NCBI GenBank assembly: GCA_003153295.1
Contig: PLXY01000003.1
Location: forward strand, 30,489-94,488
Length of the DNA: 64,000 bases
From: Parachlamydiales bacterium
GTDB taxonomy: Bacteria; Chlamydiota; Chlamydiia; Chlamydiales; Rhabdochlamydiaceae
Reading direction: 5' to 3'
Shown: piece by piece, positions 40,666 through 52,198 of the stretch
Layout of the letters: the number at the start of each line of letters is the position of its first letter
Position numbering within the stretch: the stretch's first letter is position 1
Notes under the pieces: model-generated
Databases searched by the model: none
What the model saw: only the letters and a program-made list of their open reading frames with translations
What the model was told of the DNA's origin: nothing
Program-made: the position numbers and the translations under genes

Positions 40666-40992
40666 ATGAGCAAGTGGATAAAGCAAGGCGATAAAGTTCT
40701 AGTGATCGCAGGCAATGAACGCGGCAGATCAGGAACTGTTTTGAAACGGAAAGGCGAAAAAGTTGTTATTCAAGGAATGAATATTCGAAAAAAACACGCT
40801 AAACGCCGCGCTCAAGTACAAACTCCTAGCATCATTGAGATGGAAATGCCTATTCATATTTCTAATGTCTGTCTCTGTGATGATGAAGGAAAACGAATTG
40901 ATGTTAAAGTGCACCGCACCAAGAAAGAGAAAGATCTCTTTTACATGAAGGGCGATAAGAAAGTCGCGCTGCGTACACTAAAGAAAAGTTAA
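40666..40992 (+). CDS. rplX: 50S ribosomal protein L24
   Basis: GDKVLVIAGNERGRSGTVLK. Confidence 0.96.
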   Translation: MSKWIKQGDKVLVIAGNERGRSGTVLKRKGEKVVIQGMNIRKKHAKRRAQVQTPSIIEMEMPIHISNVCLCDDEGKRIDVKVHRTKKEKDLFYMKGDKKVALRTLKKS

Positions 40993-41006
40993 ACGGATGA
41001 GAAGCA

Positions 41007-41558
41007 ATGTCTAGATTAAAACAGAAATTTAAAGAGGAAGTAAAACCCGCTCTCACAGAGAAGTTCGGATATAAAAATTCGATGCTGGTTCCTTCCCTAA
41101 AGAAAATCGTCATTAGCATGGGCCTTGCCGAAGCTACTAAAGACAAAAATGCGGTCCAAGCCTGCCAAAAAGAGATGACAATGCTCTCAGGTCAAAAACC
41201 TATCTTGACGCATACGAAGAAAGCGATTGCAAACTTCAAATCGCGTAAAGGTCAAGTGATCGGACTTAAAGTCACACTCCGCAAAAAACGGATGTATGAG
41301 TTTCTCGACCGTTTTTGCAATATCGTCGCACCCCGCATCCGCGACTTCCGCGGCTTTACTCCTAAATGCGATGGAAGAGGTTCTTATTCTTTGGGGCTTA
41401 ATGATCAGCAAGTATTTCCTGAGATTAACCTGGACGAAGTCAAGAGAACACAAGGTATGAATATTACATTTGTAACATCAGCTAAGACTGATGATGAGTG
41501 CGTGGAGCTGCTCCGCATGCTCGGATTTCCATTTAAGACTCAGATTGAGGGGAAATAA
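41007..41558 (+). CDS. rplE: 50S ribosomal protein L5
   Basis: ARIRDFRG-type motif, [17 protein letters not shown]. Confidence 0.97.
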   Translation: MSRLKQKFKEEVKPALTEKFGYKNSMLVPSLKKIVISMGLAEATKDKNAVQACQKEMTMLSGQKPILTHTKKAIANFKSRKGQVIGLKVTLRKKRMYEFLDRFCNIVAPRIRDFRGFTPKCDGRGSYSLGLNDQQVFPEINLDEVKRTQGMNITFVTSAKTDDECVELLRMLGFPFKTQIEGK

Positions 41559-41560
41559 TT

Positions 41561-41953
41561 ATGGCACACCAAGATCCTATCGCTGATATGCTCACCCGCC
41601 TTCGTAATGGAGTAACAGCCCGTAGCCGTTATGTCGATATGCCGCTCAGCCAGCAAAAGCACAATGTTCTGAAAGTTCTCGAACAGCAAGGTTTTATCGA
41701 ACACATCCTCGTAGATGAAGAGCATAAAAAAATGCGCGTATTTTTGAAATATGCAGGAAGCCGAGAACCCATTATGCAAGGGCTCAAGCGTATCTCAAAA
41801 CCCAGCCTCCGCAAATATATCAATAAAGATGAGATTCCTAAAATCTCCGGCGGATTGGGAGTTGCTATTGTGTCCACTTCGCAAGGTGTTGTCGATGGTG
41901 AAACCGCCCGTCAAAAAGGGATCGGTGGAGAACTCTTATGTTATATATGGTGA
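41561..41953 (+). CDS. rpsH: 30S ribosomal protein S8
   Basis: DPIADMLTRLRNG; GLGVAIVSTSQGVVDGETARQKGIGGELLCYIW. Confidence 0.98.
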   Translation: MAHQDPIADMLTRLRNGVTARSRYVDMPLSQQKHNVLKVLEQQGFIEHILVDEEHKKMRVFLKYAGSREPIMQGLKRISKPSLRKYINKDEIPKISGGLGVAIVSTSQGVVDGETARQKGIGGELLCYIW

Positions 41954-41963
41954 GGAATTAGTT

Positions 41964-42518
41964 ATGTCACGTTTAGGAAAAATGGCCATTAAAATCCCTT
42001 CTGGCGTCGAAGTGAAAACCGACGGTAAGAATATCCATGTGAAAGGGCCCAAAGGAACACTCAGCTATCATCTAATCGAAGGAATCACTGTTAAGGTGAC
42101 TGATGGAGAAGCTATGATCGAAAAGAATGAAAAAATCGATCTCCCAAAACCCACCCACGGACTCTATCGATCGCTGCTCAACAGTATGATCGAAGGAGTT
42201 TCTAAAGGTTTTGAAATCAAGTTAGGGATGGTAGGCGTCGGATACCGCGCCGCTGTTCAAGGCAATTTCGTCGACCTCCAAGTCGGTCTTTCTCATCCGA
42301 CACAGATACGCATTCCGCAAGGCGTTAATGTGACCGTCGACAAGAGCATTACAATTATCATTACCGGCATTGACAAGCAACTCGTCGGCCAGTTTGCTGC
42401 GACGGTGCGCGCTGTGAAACCCCCGGAACCTTACAAAGGGAAAGGGATTCGTTACGAGAACGAATATGTGCGCAAAAAAGCAGGAAAAGCTGCTAAAGCC
42501 AAAACCGCTGCCGGATAA
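41964..42518 (+). CDS. rplF: 50S ribosomal protein L6
   Basis: MSRLGKMAIKIPSGV; PEPYKGKGIRYENE. Confidence 0.98.
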   Translation: MSRLGKMAIKIPSGVEVKTDGKNIHVKGPKGTLSYHLIEGITVKVTDGEAMIEKNEKIDLPKPTHGLYRSLLNSMIEGVSKGFEIKLGMVGVGYRAAVQGNFVDLQVGLSHPTQIRIPQGVNVTVDKSITIIITGIDKQLVGQFAATVRAVKPPEPYKGKGIRYENEYVRKKAGKAAKAKTAAG

Positions 42519-42534
42519 AACAGGATAGAAAAAT

Positions 42535-42903
42535 ATGGAAAGTTCACTCGTCAATAGAAATCGGAAGCGTTTAAAGCGGGCAACTCGTGTACGCCAAAAC
42601 CTCCGCGGCACCGCTGAAAAACCACGGCTTACCGTCATGAAGTCTAATCGTCATATTGCAGTCCAGCTGATCGACGATGAAAAGGGCATTACCCTGGCTT
42701 CAGCTAGCACGCTGATGAAAAAATTCCGTTCAAAAAAACTGACCAGCAATAAAGAAGCTGCTCGTTTAATTGGAACAGAATTGGCTGAGCTTGCCAAAGG
42801 CAAACAAATCTCGACCGTCGTTTTTGACCGCGGATTTTACAAATATCACGGCGTCATTGCTGAACTTGCTAACGCAGCTCGAGAAGCAGGATTACAATTT
42901 TAA
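42535..42903 (+). CDS. rplR: 50S ribosomal protein L18
   Basis: FDRGFYKYHGVIAELANAAREAGL. Confidence 0.97.
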   Translation: MESSLVNRNRKRLKRATRVRQNLRGTAEKPRLTVMKSNRHIAVQLIDDEKGITLASASTLMKKFRSKKLTSNKEAARLIGTELAELAKGKQISTVVFDRGFYKYHGVIAELANAAREAGLQF

Positions 42904-42910
42904 GGAAATA

Positions 42911-43414
42911 ATGATGAAACATAAATCCAAGCGTCAACGTCAAGAAGATTTCAATACCCATTTCGAAGAGAAGGTTCTCTATATCAACCGCTCTTCTAAA
43001 GTCGTTAAAGGGGGCCGTAAGTTTAGTTTTTCAGCCCTGATTATCGTCGGAGATGGCGAAGGCCATATTGGTTTTGGCTTTGCCAAAGCGAATGAAGTTT
43101 CCGATGCGATCCGCAAAGGGGGAGAAGCCGCCCGTAAGAATATCATGACTTTTGAAAGGGAAGGAGCGACCATTCCTCACGAGATTACTGTGAGTTGGGA
43201 CGGCTCTACCGTTTTCTTGAAACCTGCTCCAGAAGGAACAGGCGTGATTGCGGGCTCAAAAGTCCGTTCGGTGCTTGAACTTGGTGGTGTTAGAGACATC
43301 GTTGCTAAAATTTACGGGTCTAACAATCCTCTTAATCAAGTCCGTGCGACACTGAAAGCTTTGACCCTTCTTCAAAACCGTCAACGAGCACTTCAAGCGC
43401 GAGGCTTAGCATGA
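42911..43414 (+). CDS. rpsE: 30S ribosomal protein S5
   Basis: VVKGGRKFSFSALIIVGDGEGHIGFGFAKANEV. Confidence 0.97.
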   Translation: MMKHKSKRQRQEDFNTHFEEKVLYINRSSKVVKGGRKFSFSALIIVGDGEGHIGFGFAKANEVSDAIRKGGEAARKNIMTFEREGATIPHEITVSWDGSTVFLKPAPEGTGVIAGSKVRSVLELGGVRDIVAKIYGSNNPLNQVRATLKALTLLQNRQRALQARGLA

Positions 43415-43878
43415 TTAATTTGGGAGCACTTTCCGATACACACCGTCCGCGTAAACGCGTTCAACGCGTAGGCCGCGGTCTTGGATCTAAACGAGGAAAA
43501 ACTTGTACTCGCGGAGCTAAAGGCGATAAAGCCAGACGTGGTTATAAAGGCCGTTTCGGTTACGAAGGAGGACAGCTTCCTCTTTATCGTAAACTTCCGA
43601 CCAAAGGATTTGTCAATGGGATGTTTAAAAATGACGTCTATTCGATCAATCTCGGACGCCTCAATTTTCTTTTCAAAGATGGCGATGTCATCAATTTGAA
43701 AACATTGCGTGAGCGTGGTTATGCACCTCGGGATCCTAAAGGCGGACTCAAAATTTTAGCCCAAGGCGATTTGAAAAAGAATGTGACGATCGAAGCTCAC
43801 GCTTTTTCAAAAGGCGCATTGGAAAAACTCGAAAAACAAAAAATATCTTTTAAAGTTCTCGGTAAAAAAGACACCTAA
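43411..43878 (+). CDS. rplO: 50S ribosomal protein L15
   Basis: [32 protein letters not shown]-type motif. Confidence 0.97.
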   Translation: MINLGALSDTHRPRKRVQRVGRGLGSKRGKTCTRGAKGDKARRGYKGRFGYEGGQLPLYRKLPTKGFVNGMFKNDVYSINLGRLNFLFKDGDVINLKTLRERGYAPRDPKGGLKILAQGDLKKNVTIEAHAFSKGALEKLEKQKISFKVLGKKDT

Positions 43879-43880
43879 GA

Positions 43881-45245
43881 ATGTTAGAGGGAATAAAGCG
43901 TATCTTCTCGATCCCAGAGTTAAAGGCAAAAATTGTCTTTACACTCATGCTCCTCATGGTCTGCAGGATTGGGGCGCATATTCCCGTGCCTGGAATTAAT
44001 GGAGATCTGGCTGTCCGGCTCTTTCACCATGCGACAGGCGGGAGTCAAAATCTTTTTCAATTAATGGACGTCTTTTCTGGCGGGGCCTTTGCGCACATGA
44101 CGATCATTGCGCTCGGCGTTATGCCTTATATCTCCGCTTCCATCATCATGCAGCTCCTCATGGCCCTTGTTCCTTCTCTCCAACGAGAGATCAAAGAAAG
44201 CCCTGATCAAGGCCGCCGCAAGATGGGTAAATGGATCCGGCTTTTTACCATCGGCCTAGCCTTTTTCCAAGCAGGACTCTTTGCTAAATATGCCGTTCAG
44301 CTCAATGCGGGATCACCTGGCATCATCGTTCCTGAGCTCATGGACTTCCAACTGTTTGGCATGCCGTGGCTCTTTTATATGATTGTCATGTTCACGATGA
44401 CCGCCGGTACGATGCTTTTGATGTGGATCGGCGAGCAAATCTCCGAAAAGGGGATCGGCAATGGAATTAGCTTGATCATCACCATCGGGATTCTCTCATC
44501 TCTGCCTGGCACCATCGGTTCTATCATCCGGCAGCTCAATCTAGACTCTCAAGAACCTGGACAGCTCACTTTTTCATCCCTGGTTGTCCTCGGTGTTGTT
44601 TTTGTCATGATCATCATTGGCACCATTCTCGTCATCCAAGGCCAGCGAAGAATTTCTTTACAATACGCTAGACGTGTTGTCGGAAGGCAAGAGACCCAAG
44701 GCGGCAGCGCTTATATCCCTTTAAAAATTAATTATGCAGGCGTTATCCCTGTGATCTTTGCTTCCTCTCTTCTGATGTTTCCCGCGACTATTGCTCAATT
44801 TATAGGACAAGGTAATGCACTCGGACAAATTGCTAATTGGTTTTCGCCAGGCACTTGGGTCCATACCTGTCTCTATGTTATGTTAATTATATTTTTTACT
44901 TACTTCTGGACCGCGACCCAGTTTCATCCCGAGCAAATTGCTTCTGATATGAAGAAGAACGGCGCCTTCATTCCTGGCGTCCGACAAGGCAAACCGACCC
45001 AAGATTACCTCGAAGCGACCATGAACCGCATCACTTTCGCAGGAGCCCTCTTTCTGGCCCTGATTGCCATTTTACCGACCTTGGTCAGCCGGCTTTTAGG
45101 CGTAGACCCTACGATCAGCCACTTTTTTGGCGGAACTTCCCTGCTGATTTTAGTCGGGGTTGTTTTAGATACGACTAAACAGATTGAATCGCATCTTCTC
45201 ATGAAACGGTATGACGGTTTTATGAAGCGTGCACGTGCTCGATAA
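43881..45245 (+). CDS. secY: Protein translocase subunit SecY
   Basis: 10-TM Sec[42 protein letters not shown]. Confidence 0.98.
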   Translation: MLEGIKRIFSIPELKAKIVFTLMLLMVCRIGAHIPVPGINGDLAVRLFHHATGGSQNLFQLMDVFSGGAFAHMTIIALGVMPYISASIIMQLLMALVPSLQREIKESPDQGRRKMGKWIRLFTIGLAFFQAGLFAKYAVQLNAGSPGIIVPELMDFQLFGMPWLFYMIVMFTMTAGTMLLMWIGEQISEKGIGNGISLIITIGILSSLPGTIGSIIRQLNLDSQEPGQLTFSSLVVLGVVFVMIIIGTILVIQGQRRISLQYARRVVGRQETQGGSAYIPLKINYAGVIPVIFASSLLMFPATIAQFIGQGNALGQIANWFSPGTWVHTCLYVMLIIFFTYFWTATQFHPEQIASDMKKNGAFIPGVRQGKPTQDYLEATMNRITFAGALFLALIAILPTLVSRLLGVDPTISHFFGGTSLLILVGVVLDTTKQIESHLLMKRYDGFMKRARAR

Positions 45246-45255
45246 GAAATTTTTG

Positions 45256-45300
45256 AAGTGTAAGTTGCTTGCAAAACTCCTAAACGAGTTGCAAGTGGCT
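45256..45300 (+). terminator. Candidate hairpin between secY and rpsM
   Basis: CTTGCAAAACTC-CTAAAC-GAGTTGCAAG imperfect stem in a 113 bp gap; no clear U-run. Confidence 0.35.
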
Positions 45301-45358
45301 CTTGAGTTAAACTCAGTTAATTGTTAAACTATTTCGATATTAAAAAAGGATTTTACAC

Positions 45359-45727
45359 ATGGCCCGTATCATTGGTATAGACGTTCCTGACAAAAAAAGG
45401 CTAGAAGTCGCCCTGACTTATATCTATGGCATTGGTCGTAAGCTCTCTAACCAGGTTATTGCCAAGTTGGGCTTAGATCCCAACATGCGCGCACATCAAC
45501 TTACACAAGATGATGTCGCCCGCATTAACGCTGTGCTCCAATCTGACTACATAGTGGAAGGAGACTTAAGACGTCAAATTCAAAACAACATCAAGCGTCT
45601 CATTAGCATCCATTGCTATCGAGGCATCAGACACCGTTTAGGACTCCCAGTTCGTGGACAACGCACACGTACGAACGCAAGGACTCGTAAAGGTAAGAGA
45701 AAAACCGTAGCTAACAAGAAGAAATAA
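45359..45727 (+). CDS. rpsM: 30S ribosomal protein S13
   Basis: [51 protein letters not shown]. Confidence 0.98.
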   Translation: MARIIGIDVPDKKRLEVALTYIYGIGRKLSNQVIAKLGLDPNMRAHQLTQDDVARINAVLQSDYIVEGDLRRQIQNNIKRLISIHCYRGIRHRLGLPVRGQRTRTNARTRKGKRKTVANKKK

Positions 45728-45729
45728 CG

Positions 45730-46146
45730 ATGAAAGAGAAGTCAGTTAAAGAATCAGAAAACAAGAAGCCAGCCAAGGTCCGTAAAAAAACACAACGTAC
45801 CGTCCCTGTCGGCATTGCGCATGTGCTCGCTTCCTTCAACAATACGATCGTCAGCATTACTGATCTCGCAGGTCACGTTATCGCTTGGTGTTCAGCAGGT
45901 AAAGCCGGATATTCCGGATCTCGTAAATCGTCTGCTTTCGCTGCAACAGTTGCTGCTCAAGAAGCTGCAAAAGCTGCAATGGCGATGGGCATGAAAGAGA
46001 TCGAGATCAATTTAAAAGGCCCAGGAGCTGGACGTGAATCAGCTGTTCGAGGACTCCAAAGTTCAGGATTAAATATTACGATCATCCGCGATGTCACACC
46101 AGTACCCCATAACGGATGCAGAGCTCGCAAACGACGTCGCGTCTAA
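45730..46146 (+). CDS. rpsK: 30S ribosomal protein S11
   Basis: [42 protein letters not shown]. Confidence 0.98.
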   Translation: MKEKSVKESENKKPAKVRKKTQRTVPVGIAHVLASFNNTIVSITDLAGHVIAWCSAGKAGYSGSRKSSAFAATVAAQEAAKAAMAMGMKEIEINLKGPGAGRESAVRGLQSSGLNITIIRDVTPVPHNGCRARKRRRV

Positions 46147-46165
46147 ACATATTCAGGAGAGGATC

Positions 46166-47266
46166 ATGACAGTTAAGTACGGAAAATTTGAACTCCCCGG
46201 CAAAATCAAGGTTGATGAATCGGCACGCCGACAACATTTCTGCCGCTTCATAGCAGAACCTTTTGAAAGGGGATTTGGCCACACAGTAGGAAATGTGCTC
46301 CGCCGCATCCTGCTCACCTCAATGGAAGCTCCAGCGATCATTTCGATTCGCATTGAAGGAGTTCCTCATGAGTATATGGCCATCGAAGGCATTATCGAGG
46401 ACATGACTCACATCATCCTGAACCTTAAATCAGCTCTACTTCGTAAACTTCCAACAGAAGAAGAGAATGTCTCAAGAGAGCCTCGCGTTATTACTAAAAC
46501 TCTGGACATTTCAGGAGCTATGCTGGACAAGCACGGCGGCCATTATGTTGTAACTTTAAAAGACCTCGTCGGCGATACAGATTTTGACCTCGTCAATCCT
46601 GATCAGGCTCTCTTTACCGTCACTAAACCGATGGTTAAAAGAGTCGATGTTAAAATTGGGTTCGGCCGCGGTTATGTTCCTTCTGAGCGACATATCGTTA
46701 AAGACAAAGTCGTGGATGAAATCTTGGTCGACACAGCTTTTTCACCTGTTCGACTTGTCAACTACTACGTCGAAAATACCCGCGTCGGACAAGATACCGA
46801 CTTCGACCGTTTGATCCTGGAAGTCACAACTGACGGACGGATCACACCGGAAGAAGCCCTCTCGTTTGCTACGCAGATCGGAATTTTCCATCTCCAAGTT
46901 TTTGAACAGCTTAAAAAGCATGCGATCACTTTTGACTCCGATGAAATCGAAGTCAACACCGACCGTGATACGCTTCTCTCTAAGCTTGCTCTTAAAATTA
47001 ACGAGATCGAACTCTCTGTTCGTTCAACCAATTGCCTCTCGGGTGCCAGCATCGAAACAATCGGTGAACTGGTTATCATGCCTGAATCTGAAATGCTCAA
47101 ATTTAGAAACTTCGGCAAAAAATCTCTCAATGAGATCAAAGCCAAGCTCGAAGAGATGGGACTATCCCTCGGCATGGACCTCTCCCGTTTTGGCATTACC
47201 CGCGATAACGTAAAACAAATCATCATAGATTACCTCGCTGAGAAAGGAGCTACAAAAGAAGTATGA
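46166..47266 (+). CDS. rpoA: DNA-directed RNA polymerase subunit alpha
   Basis: [24 protein letters not shown]-terminal domain [24 protein letters not shown]. Confidence 0.98.
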   Translation: MTVKYGKFELPGKIKVDESARRQHFCRFIAEPFERGFGHTVGNVLRRILLTSMEAPAIISIRIEGVPHEYMAIEGIIEDMTHIILNLKSALLRKLPTEEENVSREPRVITKTLDISGAMLDKHGGHYVVTLKDLVGDTDFDLVNPDQALFTVTKPMVKRVDVKIGFGRGYVPSERHIVKDKVVDEILVDTAFSPVRLVNYYVENTRVGQDTDFDRLILEVTTDGRITPEEALSFATQIGIFHLQVFEQLKKHAITFDSDEIEVNTDRDTLLSKLALKINEIELSVRSTNCLSGASIETIGELVIMPESEMLKFRNFGKKSLNEIKAKLEEMGLSLGMDLSRFGITRDNVKQIIIDYLAEKGATKEV

Positions 47267-47694
47267 GACACGGTAAACACACTTTTAAAATTGGACGCAC
47301 AGCCTCTCACCGTCGTTGTATGATCGCTAACATGCTCAAGTCCCTCATCGAGCATGGAAAAATTGAAACGACTGTTACAAAAGCAAAAGAATTGCGTCGG
47401 CACGCAGACCGCATGATCACGCTCGCTAAGAAAAACACCTTAGCTAGCCGTCGTCTTGCAGTTGCTGAACTGATGGTCAGCTTTAATACACTGACTCCTA
47501 AGCAAGCTCGCGTATCAAAAGCTGGTAAATCGACAAGCATGTTAAACAACGACCGCCAAGTGATCGGCAAGCTCTTCGGTGAGCTTTCTCAGCGCTTTGC
47601 AACTCGTCAAGGCGGATATACCCGTATCATACGCCTCGGCATGCGTGCTGGTGACAATGCCCCTTCTTGCCTGATCGAATATCTCGCTGACTAA
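47263..47694 (+). CDS. rplQ: 50S ribosomal protein L17
   Basis: [37 protein letters not shown]. Confidence 0.98.
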   Translation: MRHGKHTFKIGRTASHRRCMIANMLKSLIEHGKIETTVTKAKELRRHADRMITLAKKNTLASRRLAVAELMVSFNTLTPKQARVSKAGKSTSMLNNDRQVIGKLFGELSQRFATRQGGYTRIIRLGMRAGDNAPSCLIEYLAD

Positions 47695-47700
47695 CTTCAA

Positions 47701-47724
47701 CTCAGCTGTCTTCGGACAGCTGAG
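47701..47724 (+). terminator. Intrinsic terminator after rplQ
   Basis: CTCAGCTGTC-TTCG-GACAGCTGAG perfect 10 bp stem with TTCG loop then CTCTCTTTT. Confidence 0.85.
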
Positions 47725-47731
47725 CTCTCTT

Positions 47732-48079
47732 TTAAAGCTCTCTACCTTCTCTAGAATAGCCAGACAAATTTAGGTAGGACGTCAAAATTTCTTCACACTC
47801 AGGTTCAGGTAAAGCAGAATACAATTCAATTTCTGTGCTCACTCTTTCGATAAGCGTTTTAGGTTCTCTTACTCCTCTTTCAGCAAAATCAATAAAGGAT
47901 TGTACAAGTTGATCAACCGTGAGCTGCAGAACTTCTTTGATTGTTGAACCATATATTTTTTCAGCAACATTATCCATATGACTCTTCTGCTCGGCAGAAA
48001 TTTTAGAAATTACATTTGAGCTTGTATGGACCCTAGGTCCGTATCCAGTATCCGTAGAGGTTTTTGCTATTGTTGCCAT
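47732..48079 (-). CDS. Hypothetical protein (ORF extends upstream to 48244)
   Basis: MATIAKTSTDTGYGPRVHTSS... after purine-rich upstream sequence. Confidence 0.55.
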   Translation of the reverse strand: MATIAKTSTDTGYGPRVHTSSNVISKISAEQKSHMDNVAEKIYGSTIKEVLQLTVDQLVQSFIDFAERGVREPKTLIERVSTEIELYSALPEPECEEILTSYLNLSGYSREGREL

Positions 48080-48298
48080 TTTATTCTCCTCCTGCTGGGG
48101 TAAAAAGTTCTCTTTTCTTGATTCATTTTCTGCCAAAGAATTAAAAACTTGCAACAGCCATTTACTCAAGATAAGTTTATCCTCTATCACCCGCTTAAGC
48201 GCTAAAAGACAAGCTCTTAGGAAGGAGATTCCTCGTCTTCTCAAATAGCTTTACAACCATCAAAAACTCGATTATCATGGTATTGAAAAAGGATCTAG

Positions 48299-49315
<1,017 letters not shown>

Positions 49316-49360
49316 TGGTTCAAACGATCGTACCATTACTACAAAAAAAGGTTTTGTCCC

Positions 49361-50185
49361 GTGAATTTTACCCGCGAACCCATCATAGAAACGATAATCA
49401 TACCGCGAGAAGGCTGCCGCCTCGTTCTACGCAGCAGCAGAAATGAGTCTCAAGAAGAATTTACAGTCGACGCTGTCGAAATAGTTTCTTTCGGCCACGC
49501 CCTGTTCTACCGCTCTCTTGAAAAACCCAGACCCTTTCTCGTTCCTGTGGGCGACTACGAAGTCGTCGAAGTCAAAGAAAGCCGCGTTGTTCTGAAAAAC
49601 GCTCAATTCGAGCGCACCATTAAAATTGGCGGCGGACGCGAAGGCTCTCTCCGCAAGGACGAAGACGAAGATCAAGTTCTCCCGATCGCACTCGAAGACG
49701 AAGTTGCTGAAGAATCCGGCAGCCAACAACCTTCCCACGATAAGAAACAACGGGATAGAGGCCGCCGCAATCGCCGCCGCCGCTCCGTTGAAGAACGGGA
49801 TGACATGAGACACCGTGTTGAAGAGCAAACCTCCTCAACCTCCCCAGCCTCTCAGATTCCTTCAGACTTCAAGCCTGCGCCTCCTAAAGAAGCCCCCCAG
49901 CCTAAAGAGCCTCAGGCTGCGCCTTCTTTCCAGCACTTGATTCCTCCTCCAACAACCCTGATCTCACATAATATTCAAAAATATAAAGATCAGCAGTCAG
50001 GAAACATTCCTCCCCAGGAATCTTCTGAGCCCCGCCCTGAGACTCGCACAGAGCCTCGCAAGGAAGAAGAACCCCGAGTCGAATCCGATGGAGATTCTAC
50101 TCCTATCAGTCGTGTGGCCGTTGAACTTCAACCGCTAACAACGAATTTTACCAATCTCGAAGGCTGGAACCACTTCTTATCTTGA
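49361..50185 (+). CDS. Hypothetical protein, charged/Pro-rich C-terminus
   Basis: 274 aa ORF; KKQRDRGRRNRRRRSVEER and Pro/Glu-rich tail. Confidence 0.6.
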   Translation: MNFTREPIIETIIIPREGCRLVLRSSRNESQEEFTVDAVEIVSFGHALFYRSLEKPRPFLVPVGDYEVVEVKESRVVLKNAQFERTIKIGGGREGSLRKDEDEDQVLPIALEDEVAEESGSQQPSHDKKQRDRGRRNRRRRSVEERDDMRHRVEEQTSSTSPASQIPSDFKPAPPKEAPQPKEPQAAPSFQHLIPPPTTLISHNIQKYKDQQSGNIPPQESSEPRPETRTEPRKEEEPRVESDGDSTPISRVAVELQPLTTNFTNLEGWNHFLS

Positions 50186-50200
50186 GTTATATCGCGGTCT

Positions 50201-50233
50201 GGATTTTAGCTGGCTTACCGCTAGCTAAAATCC
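50201..50233 (+). terminator. Hairpin terminator candidate
   Basis: GGATTTTAGCT...AGCTAAAATCC 11 bp stem after the 274 aa ORF. Confidence 0.6.
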
Positions 50234-50308
50234 CTGATCCAAACAAGACCCTTGATAGAATCATCCTCTCTCAGTAGACTTTTATCTCCTTGATCAAAGT
50301 CTATTCTT

Positions 50309-50392
50309 GCTCGGATGGTGGAACGGTAGACACTGGGGACTTAAAATCCCCTCCGTTAATAGCGGGTGCAGGTTCGATTCCTGTTCCGAGCA
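50309..50392 (+). tRNA. tRNA-Leu (TAA anticodon); integration target
   Basis: GCTCGGATGGTGGAACGGTAGACACTGGGGACTTAAAATCCCC...GGTTCGATTCCTGTTCCGAGCA; acceptor GCTCGGA/TCCGAGC. Confidence 0.93.
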
Positions 50393-50393
50393 A
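50337..50393 (+). repeat. attL: 57 bp direct repeat (tRNA-Leu 3' part)
   Basis: Identical to 59969-60025. Confidence 0.92.
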
Positions 50394-50598
50394 ATTTCTA
50401 TAGAAAACTTCTTTTTTTTGACCTAAAAAAAGCTTCTTCAAAGAAGTCAAAAATAGGTCCTTGGTCCACTTGTGGTCCACTAATTAACTAAAAATAACCA
50501 ATTTTTGGTTCCCAAAAAAAATGTTGAGCGCTTATCTTTTGACCTTTGGAATCAAAAGACGAGGGGATCGTTTTTATTTCCCAAAAAGGAAGGGATCT

Positions 50599-52020
50599 AT
50601 GCTATATGCGTTTTGTATGATTCTCAGCCTGTTCATTGCCAACATGCCAATTGAGCTCGTTGCTGATTGGACTTGTGTATGTGGGAAAAACGAAAAAGGG
50701 GATAATCGGTTGCTCGAGGATATTTTTTCCAACTTTAGTAGTTGTACTCTAAGGAGAAACTTTAATTTCGATGTCAGGGTCGACTTTTTTGAGAATGATT
50801 ATGGAAACGTGAATTGGTGGAAAGATGTACGTCATAAACAGTCAGCAGTAGGTGATTTTTATTTAAAGTACGAACTAGTTCATAAAAGATATGATCCGCT
50901 GGATAGTTATTCAGTTTTTCAGGTTTTTAATGTTCTAAATTTCAATGAACACTCAAAAATTTTTAGTGAATTTTTGTTCGATGTCGACTGGGTATATAGC
51001 TCAAACCTCGAGTTTGAACGACAAAAGCTTATTGAGGATAAAGACAGGTTAAGTGCTGCATCATCAAGATGGGAAATGATCGATGCTGAAAATCAGGTCT
51101 ATCAGCGATCAATGAGAATTCTCGATTTACAGGAAAATCGTGCAGCTTGGTTTAGGGAGATAAAAGAGAGGCGCAAGAAAGATGAGAAACTTATGATGCA
51201 GCTCTTTAATAACTGTCAGCTGACTCATTTTAGTGTGATTCCTAAATATCAAAAGGGTCTTTTCGATTTCTTAAAAGGTGAATTTCAAAAAGCATTTGAT
51301 CAGATGAAAGAATTCATAAGTCTTTTAGTTGAGAACAAAATCAAATCAATTGCTAGTGATACGGCTGCGCTGCTATGCGGGATTGTTGCCTCCGAAGTGG
51401 AAGAGTATGTGCTTGCTGAATCTTGTTTAAATTGTTCTATTGAGAAAAATCCTGATTGTGTTCAGGCGTATCTTGAGAGAGCAGTTGTGCGATTAGTGAT
51501 GGGAAATGTTGATGCGGCTTTGCAAGACTATCGTTTGTCGGGCTTGCATTCTTTTTTTCAAAATAGTCAATCTCAATTCATCAGCAAAAGAAAGTTGGCA
51601 GACGGGATAGTGGCAGGTTTTCGTGATAGCTATGAAGTAGTTGAAGACGATGTAGCGCTACTATCGAATTTTTTTACAGATCTCGTTGATTGCAAAGTTC
51701 AGCACTTAACTGAAGGTATGAAGTCGTCCTTGGAATTTCTTTCAGAAATTACTCTATGCATTGAAGACGCCATTCAAAATCACGTGCATGAGATTGCTGA
51801 TATAAAAATTTATGAATTGTCTTATCTAATGCAGAATTATGACAAGCTGGATGACTTTCAACGAGGCCGATTGATCGGCAAGATAATCAAGAAATATGAT
51901 ATCGATGCTTTTTCTAAACGATCTTGTATTCAGGCGGTTGATTTCTTTCGTGACATCAAAAAGATTGATAGCTTGTTAAAGCTTGAGGAGTTATTGCAAT
52001 CAAAAAATGATTTGCAATAA
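50599..52020 (+). CDS. Hypothetical protein with signal-peptide-like N-terminus and a TPR-like segment (element cargo)
   Basis: MLYAFCMILSLFIANMPIELVADW; AESCLNCSIEKNPDCVQAYLERAVVRLVMGNVDAALQDYRLS. Confidence 0.65.
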   Translation: MLYAFCMILSLFIANMPIELVADWTCVCGKNEKGDNRLLEDIFSNFSSCTLRRNFNFDVRVDFFENDYGNVNWWKDVRHKQSAVGDFYLKYELVHKRYDPLDSYSVFQVFNVLNFNEHSKIFSEFLFDVDWVYSSNLEFERQKLIEDKDRLSAASSRWEMIDAENQVYQRSMRILDLQENRAAWFREIKERRKKDEKLMMQLFNNCQLTHFSVIPKYQKGLFDFLKGEFQKAFDQMKEFISLLVENKIKSIASDTAALLCGIVASEVEEYVLAESCLNCSIEKNPDCVQAYLERAVVRLVMGNVDAALQDYRLSGLHSFFQNSQSQFISKRKLADGIVAGFRDSYEVVEDDVALLSNFFTDLVDCKVQHLTEGMKSSLEFLSEITLCIEDAIQNHVHEIADIKIYELSYLMQNYDKLDDFQRGRLIGKIIKKYDIDAFSKRSCIQAVDFFRDIKKIDSLLKLEELLQSKNDLQ

Positions 52021-52198
52021 ATTTTCATGAAATTAAGAGGTGTTCTGGACCTGGAGTGGACCACTGCTTGTTAATTAATGTGTAAAGCATTGATTTTTAG
52101 TGCTAGTATCATAGTGTTCATGGTGAATGATAGTCACCTGTTGTGAAATTTAACTCCTTTCTATATAGTCTGTTTTTTCTAAAATGTAGGACGGGGTT

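Noticed and set aside
35791-47226. Many antisense/alternate-frame ORFs within the ribosomal protein cluster
   Set aside because: Contained in highly conserved r-protein genes with GC-biased codons; coding shadow artefacts.
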